Below are positions 60,667 to 64,000 of a stretch of DNA of 64,000 bases, in pieces. Source of the DNA: Microvirga sp. VF16 (lineage in GTDB: Bacteria; Pseudomonadota; Alphaproteobacteria; Rhizobiales; Beijerinckiaceae); contig NZ_CP069357.1 of NCBI RefSeq assembly GCF_016864375.1, positions 62,001-126,000 of the forward strand. The letters run 5' to 3'. A model generated the notes under the pieces. That model searched no databases. It saw only the letters and a program-made list of their open reading frames with translations, and was not told where the DNA came from. Each line of letters begins with the position of its first letter. Within the stretch, counting starts at the first letter, position 1. Made by a program: the position numbers and the translations under genes.

Positions 60667-60953
60667 GTTTCCTCCAGTAGTTCCGTCTACTTGTCTGGGA
60701 TGCTGGTCTTCCAAGGATCGGTGACATACTGATGACGGCATGGTCCTTAGCCGGCTCACACCCAGATCTCGGAGATAGGTCCAGACCGCCTGGAGGCAAC
60801 TCTGATGGCCCGTTCCCGCCGTTAACTACCCTTTCGCCACTTTGTTGCCACGGTTGCCCTGCCCAACTAGCCTTCTTCGCGTGACGGATCGGTCACCGGA
60901 GGGCGGAGCAGGACGTTCCGCCGGAGGGGAACTACTAGGGACTAGAGACGAGA

Positions 60954-61163
60954 ATGGCGACTGGGACGGTAAAGTGGTTTAACGAAACCAAGGGTTACGG
61001 CTTCATTCAGCCGGACAATGGCGGCAAGGACGTGTTCGTTCATATTTCAGCGGTGGAGCGCGCAGGCCTCCGCGGTCTGAAGGACGGCCAGAAGATCTCC
61101 TACGAGATCGAGCAGGACCGTCGGTCGGGAAAAGAATCTGCGGCCAACCTGCAGGAGGTCTAA
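60954..61163 (+). CDS. csp: Cold-shock protein
   Basis: The 69-residue product has the full CspA pattern: GTVKWFNETKGYGFIQPD with RNP1 KGYGFI and DVFVHISAVERAG with RNP2 VFVHIS. It binds single-stranded nucleic acid and acts as an RNA chaperone. The long leader (about 190 bases, 60760-60953) could hold a thermosensing structure, as in other csp genes. A terminator follows. Confidence 0.94.
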   Translation: MATGTVKWFNETKGYGFIQPDNGGKDVFVHISAVERAGLRGLKDGQKISYEIEQDRRSGKESAANLQEV

Positions 61164-61200
61164 GACCTCTCACATTTGCGGATTGCTCCGCCTCAACGAG

Positions 61201-61229
61201 AAGCCGCTCCATTTTGGAGCGGCTTTTTT
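61201..61229 (+). terminator. Terminator after the cold-shock gene
   Basis: AAGCCGCTCC and GGAGCGGCTT are perfect 10-base arms around ATTTT with a T-run after. Confidence 0.88.
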
Positions 61230-61256
61230 GTTGTGCCTATCAAACTGGAGATCCCC

Positions 61257-61562
61257 ATGACAGAGACATCGCCCCCTGAGTTTCTCAGCGACGAGCGCTT
61301 CATCAGCGAGCACCGGAGGGTTTTCGTGATGTTTATGGGCCGCGACGGCTACTCGCAGGAAATGTCCACTGAGGAGTTCCCGCGTCTGCGTGAGACCGTC
61401 AAACTCGATGCCTGTCCCAAGGCGTATCTGCGCCTGCAGCGGACCGGATCCCGCTTCGCTCTCGACCGGCGCAAGAAAATGGAGATCGCAGAGATTTACC
61501 ATAAGGCAGGGGAGCATGCTTACTACGGCTATTGCGTGGCCCTCGGCATCAAGCCCGAATGA
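61257..61562 (+). CDS. Small hypothetical protein
   Basis: The 101-residue product starts at MTETSPPEFLSDERFI with GGAG nine bases before; the longer frame crosses the terminator. It is mixed alpha/beta (VFVMFMGRDGYSQE, KAGEHAYYGYCVALG). Not recognised. Confidence 0.55.
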   Translation: MTETSPPEFLSDERFISEHRRVFVMFMGRDGYSQEMSTEEFPRLRETVKLDACPKAYLRLQRTGSRFALDRRKKMEIAEIYHKAGEHAYYGYCVALGIKPE

Positions 61563-61665
61563 TCAGGCGTTTCTGCCTCTGCCCACCGTCTCCCCTATTC
61601 AATCGGCAGGGGCGAATTATCTTAGATGAGAAGTCCCTCAGGACTTGCCTCGGAGAGCAGACGCA

Positions 61666-61893
61666 GTGACCACACGCCTTATGGAAGTCCTGGATCGCGA
61701 TGCCGCCATCATGAGAGCCAAGATGGCTGAAGTCATGCCGGCCGCGGACGGCGAAGCACAGCAAGCTCGGGAGTTGATGATTTTGCTCCATACCGGGCTC
61801 TTCGTCATCCAGCGAGATGAAGGCAGCACTGCCGAGGAGTTGCGGGAGTTTGCTGGTCAAATCCTCGACCGGACCCGGATTACCAGACAGTAG
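61666..61893 (+). CDS. Small hypothetical protein
   Basis: The 75-residue product starts at GTG 61666 (GGAGAGC upstream; TTG 61645 is an alternative). It is helical and acidic (MEVLDRDAAIMRAKMAEVMP; ELMILLHTGLFVIQRDEG). Not recognised. Confidence 0.45.
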   Translation: MTTRLMEVLDRDAAIMRAKMAEVMPAADGEAQQARELMILLHTGLFVIQRDEGSTAEELREFAGQILDRTRITRQ

Positions 61894-62017
61894 CAGCCGA
61901 AATATTCCTGTGAGTTTCAGCAGGCGCATGATTATCCGAAGCTGCCAGTAACCCCAGTCGGTTATCCAAAACCCTCGCAGTCACACTGAAAACCGCCGCC
62001 GACTGCCGGATAAGGGA

Positions 62018-62999
62018 ATGTTTCGCTACCTCTGGAGACATAAGGCGCTCAGCGCCGTGCTGCTCTTCCTCTTCGGCATCGGCTTGTATCTCTAGCCGAT
62101 CGCCGCCTGGATCGGGCTCGCGCTGCTCCTGTTCCTACGCCTGACCAAGGTTCACTCGCTTCTGCTGATCTACGATCTGACGGACCGGGCGACCTTGAAG
62201 CATGTCCGGACCCTAGCAACGAAACGGGCCCATATGCTCTCGCCTGACGAGTATGGGAATGTCTCTGAGGAAGCCTGGGACAAGCATCTCAACACCTTCA
62301 TCAAGAAGACGCTTCTACCGGAGTTTCAGCGCAGGAAGATCGATCACCTGCTGGCAAAGGATCCGAAGCGATACCTTGCCCGCCTCAGGACCCGAATTAT
62401 TGCTCCGGCCCTCTTTGTCTTGAACAAGCGGCGTAGCAGGCGGGTTTGTTGCAGATGTAGCATCCCGATGCGAGCGGGCGATTTTGCCGGTCTGCGCATG
62501 CCACTGAGGATTTTGCCCGCCTGAGCCGCTGCGTGTTCACCAGAAGGTGCTGCCAGAGGCTCCTCAAGACAATGAGGGCCGAAGCAATAACCGGATCATC
62601 GATCGGCACCAGCCGGCCGAGCAAACCGTCGAGTTCGACGATACGATGACTGGAAGGGAGTTTGAGCTCTATTGTCGGGATATCCTGCAAGAGGCCGGCT
62701 GGCGTGCTGCCCTTACGCCCGGATCAGGCGACCAGGGTGCCGACATCATTGCGGAGAAGGAGGACCGACGGGTTGTGATCCAGTGCAAGTTCTACAACGG
62801 CACCGTCGGCAACAAGGCCGTTCAGGAGGCTTATGCCGCCGCCGCCTTTCAGGATGCACCTTATGCGGTGGTGGTTACCAATTCGGTCTTCACCAAATCA
62901 GCCCACCAGCTCGCGCACAAGAATGGCGTGCTGTTGATGCACCATAGCGATCTGCCGCGCCTTGAACTGATCGTAACCAGCGGGGCTGGATCCCGCTGA
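62018..62999 (+). pseudogene. Membrane-linked Mrr-type nuclease gene, doubly broken
   Basis: ATG 62018 starts two hydrophobic segments; an in-frame TAG (62093-62095) lies between them (FGIGLYL, stop, PIAAWIGLALLLFL). The frame then reads a helical part and is cut at TA 62398-62399 by a 188-bp insertion. It continues from 62590 as NRIIDRHQPAEQTVEFDD into the Mrr core: MTGREFELYCRDILQEAGW, GDQGADIIAE, VIQCKFYNG, the PD-(D/E)XK nuclease with Asp and Gln-Cys-Lys. Without the insertion and one TA the frame is whole. Mrr-type proteins cut modified DNA. The stop and the insertion both abolish it. Confidence 0.7.
62400..62587. mobile_element. IS630-derived MITE, 188 bp
   Basis: The ends are inverted over 24 bases with two mismatches, starting TTGCTCCGGCCCTCTTTG and TTGCTTCGGCCCTCATTG (reverse). 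They closely match the ends of IS630 element A. TA flanks both sides (62398-62399, 62588-62589). The inside resembles the subterminal transposase end of element A (GCGGCGTAGC), so it is an internally deleted relative with no coding capacity. It could be moved by a related transposase such as that of element A. Confidence 0.82.
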
Positions 63000-63012
63000 T
63001 ACAAGATTCCAT

Positions 63013-63486
63013 TCAATCGCCTGAGGCCTTGAGGAAATCGTCGATCGACAGCTGCGCCGAATTGGCCGGCTTCGCCTTCGGCTTCTTGGGCCCCTCTTCC
63101 ACGCCTGCTGCAACGGGCTGCTTGCGCGGGATGGGCGTGTCTTCCGATTGCATGCGCTTCATCCGAGCTTTCGCCTTGTCTCGCGCCTGGGCTTCCTCGG
63201 ATTGCGGATCTTCTGTCAGCCATTTCCCGCGCTTGATCACCTCGTTCACGCGACCCTGGTTGATCCCCAGCTGGAAGGCGATCTCCTGCTGGGTCATGTC
63301 GGTGGTGCTATGAAGCTCGAGGATCTTGCGGGCGAGCTCCGGCGTCATCTTGCGTCCGGACACTCTCCGGGCCGGAGCAACCGACCGGGTCTTTTTCTCC
63401 TCCTTGCGCATCTTCTCCAGGATGGCCAAGGCCATGTTCATGCCTTGGGCGCGCAGGGCTTCTTCGAATTGCTTCAGCGTAGCCAA
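63013..63486 (-). CDS. HTH-containing hypothetical regulator
   Basis: The 157-residue product starts at TTG 63486 with CAGGAG before it (63519 has no site). Residues about 45-85 have LARKILELHSTTDMTQQEIA and FQLGINQGRVNEVIKRGKW, a sigma-like or resolvase-like helix-turn-helix. The rest is Lys/Glu/Pro-rich and disordered, ending SAQLSIDDFLKASGD. It may bind plasmid DNA. Orientation is towards the broken Mrr gene. Confidence 0.55.
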   Translation of the reverse strand: MATLKQFEEALRAQGMNMALAILEKMRKEEKKTRSVAPARRVSGRKMTPELARKILELHSTTDMTQQEIAFQLGINQGRVNEVIKRGKWLTEDPQSEEAQARDKAKARMKRMQSEDTPIPRKQPVAAGVEEGPKKPKAKPANSAQLSIDDFLKASGD

Positions 63487-63519
63487 AAGAGAGACTCCTG
63501 AACTCCTGCTCCGATGCAC

Positions 63520-64000
63520 TCACACCGGTTCAGACTGACTTTTGAACGACGAAGAGGTGATGACAGGTTCCGCCAGCCCCGCACGGCTATCCGGATTGGC
63601 CAGCCGAATTAAGCCGACCCGAACCAGAATAAAGTCCATGATTCGCGTTTTTCAAGCTGGGCTATGCATTTTGGTTGTTGATTTGTTCCTTTGGCCCTCG
63701 TGACGCTCCTAACTGCCTTCTGACTGCCGCTCATAACCGCTAAATAATGTTACTGCATGTGGCTGAGTAATATCGAAGCCATATCTTGTTACTTAATTAC
63801 GCTCTTCACGCCCCGTGTGAAGCTTCGCCGTCGGTGCTGCGGTTTTGAACCGGGATAGAAATGAAGGTCATGCTCGGGTCCTAAGCTTATGCACCCACCC
63901 GCGCTGCAACCTCTAGGCGATATAAACCCTGGCTTTTCTGATACTCAGCCCCGACTCTCAACTACTGCGCGACCCATGATTGTGGCCTCGCAACTGCGGA
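63520..64000. other. Non-coding end of window
   Basis: About 480 AT-richer bases. CCGAATTAAGC (reverse of the recurring TTAATTCGG) is at 63604. A 21-codon hydrophobic frame at 63639-63704 has no ribosome site. I see no other gene, RNA or terminator. Confidence 0.35.

Overview
The window looks like part of a large accessory replicon (megaplasmid or secondary replicon) of an alphaproteobacterium, most likely Hyphomicrobiales and perhaps Methylobacteriaceae. The host guess is an inference from a RepC-family initiator, a GcrA-superfamily regulator, an Omp25-type beta-barrel porin, a single-PDZ RseP, and IS630/IS1380/IS110 elements. No rRNA, tRNA or CRISPR array was seen.

Layout. 0-3 kb: end of a gene, then small secreted or membrane proteins of unknown role. 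3-14 kb: a plasmid-maintenance-like block with an RMF-repeat protein, a ParA-like ATPase with a partner gene, a large membrane protein preceded by a small gene, and an XRE regulator with an AT-hook tail. 14-16 kb: replication control, with a probable antisense ctRNA, repC, and a GANTC-rich AT-rich stretch inside repC where repABC-type plasmids keep oriV. 17-21 kb: TadD-like TPR lipoprotein, single-pass membrane protein, AAA+ ATPase. 21-25 kb: GcrA-like regulator, SSB and a DNA methyltransferase. 25-38 kb: many small genes of the kind shared by alphaproteobacterial plasmids and phages, with an RTX protein, RseP, a second methyltransferase, a SLOG-like protein and a secreted nuclease. 35-45 kb: an IS-rich zone containing an IS630, an IS1380, and another IS630 split by an IS1111-type IS110. 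45-52 kb: secreted and unknown genes, an unrecognised 819-residue protein, a TIM-barrel protein, and a membrane spermidine-synthase-like protein. 52-63 kb: porin, small plasmid genes, a TGT/DpdA-like protein, LuxR-type and CheY-type regulators, a secreted phosphodiesterase-like protein, a cold-shock protein, and an Mrr-type nuclease gene broken by a 188-bp IS630-derived MITE.

Two threads tie the window together. The first is replicon control: solitary repC with a ctRNA, GANTC clusters around it, a GcrA-like protein, and two methyltransferases suggest methylation-linked control of replication or transcription; this is inference. The second is gene decay. Three genes are split by TA-targeting IS630-type insertions, and removing the element plus one TA restores the frame in each. 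Three genes carry a single in-frame stop and four carry a frameshift. Some frameshifts lie at short homopolymers and could be assembly errors, but the stops and insertions could not arise that way.

Several + strand genes share a short leader word (CAATCCCCAAAA or AAACCCCAG) shortly before the start codon. Another word, TTTAATTCGG, recurs in intergenic regions. Neither is explained by the annotated genes.
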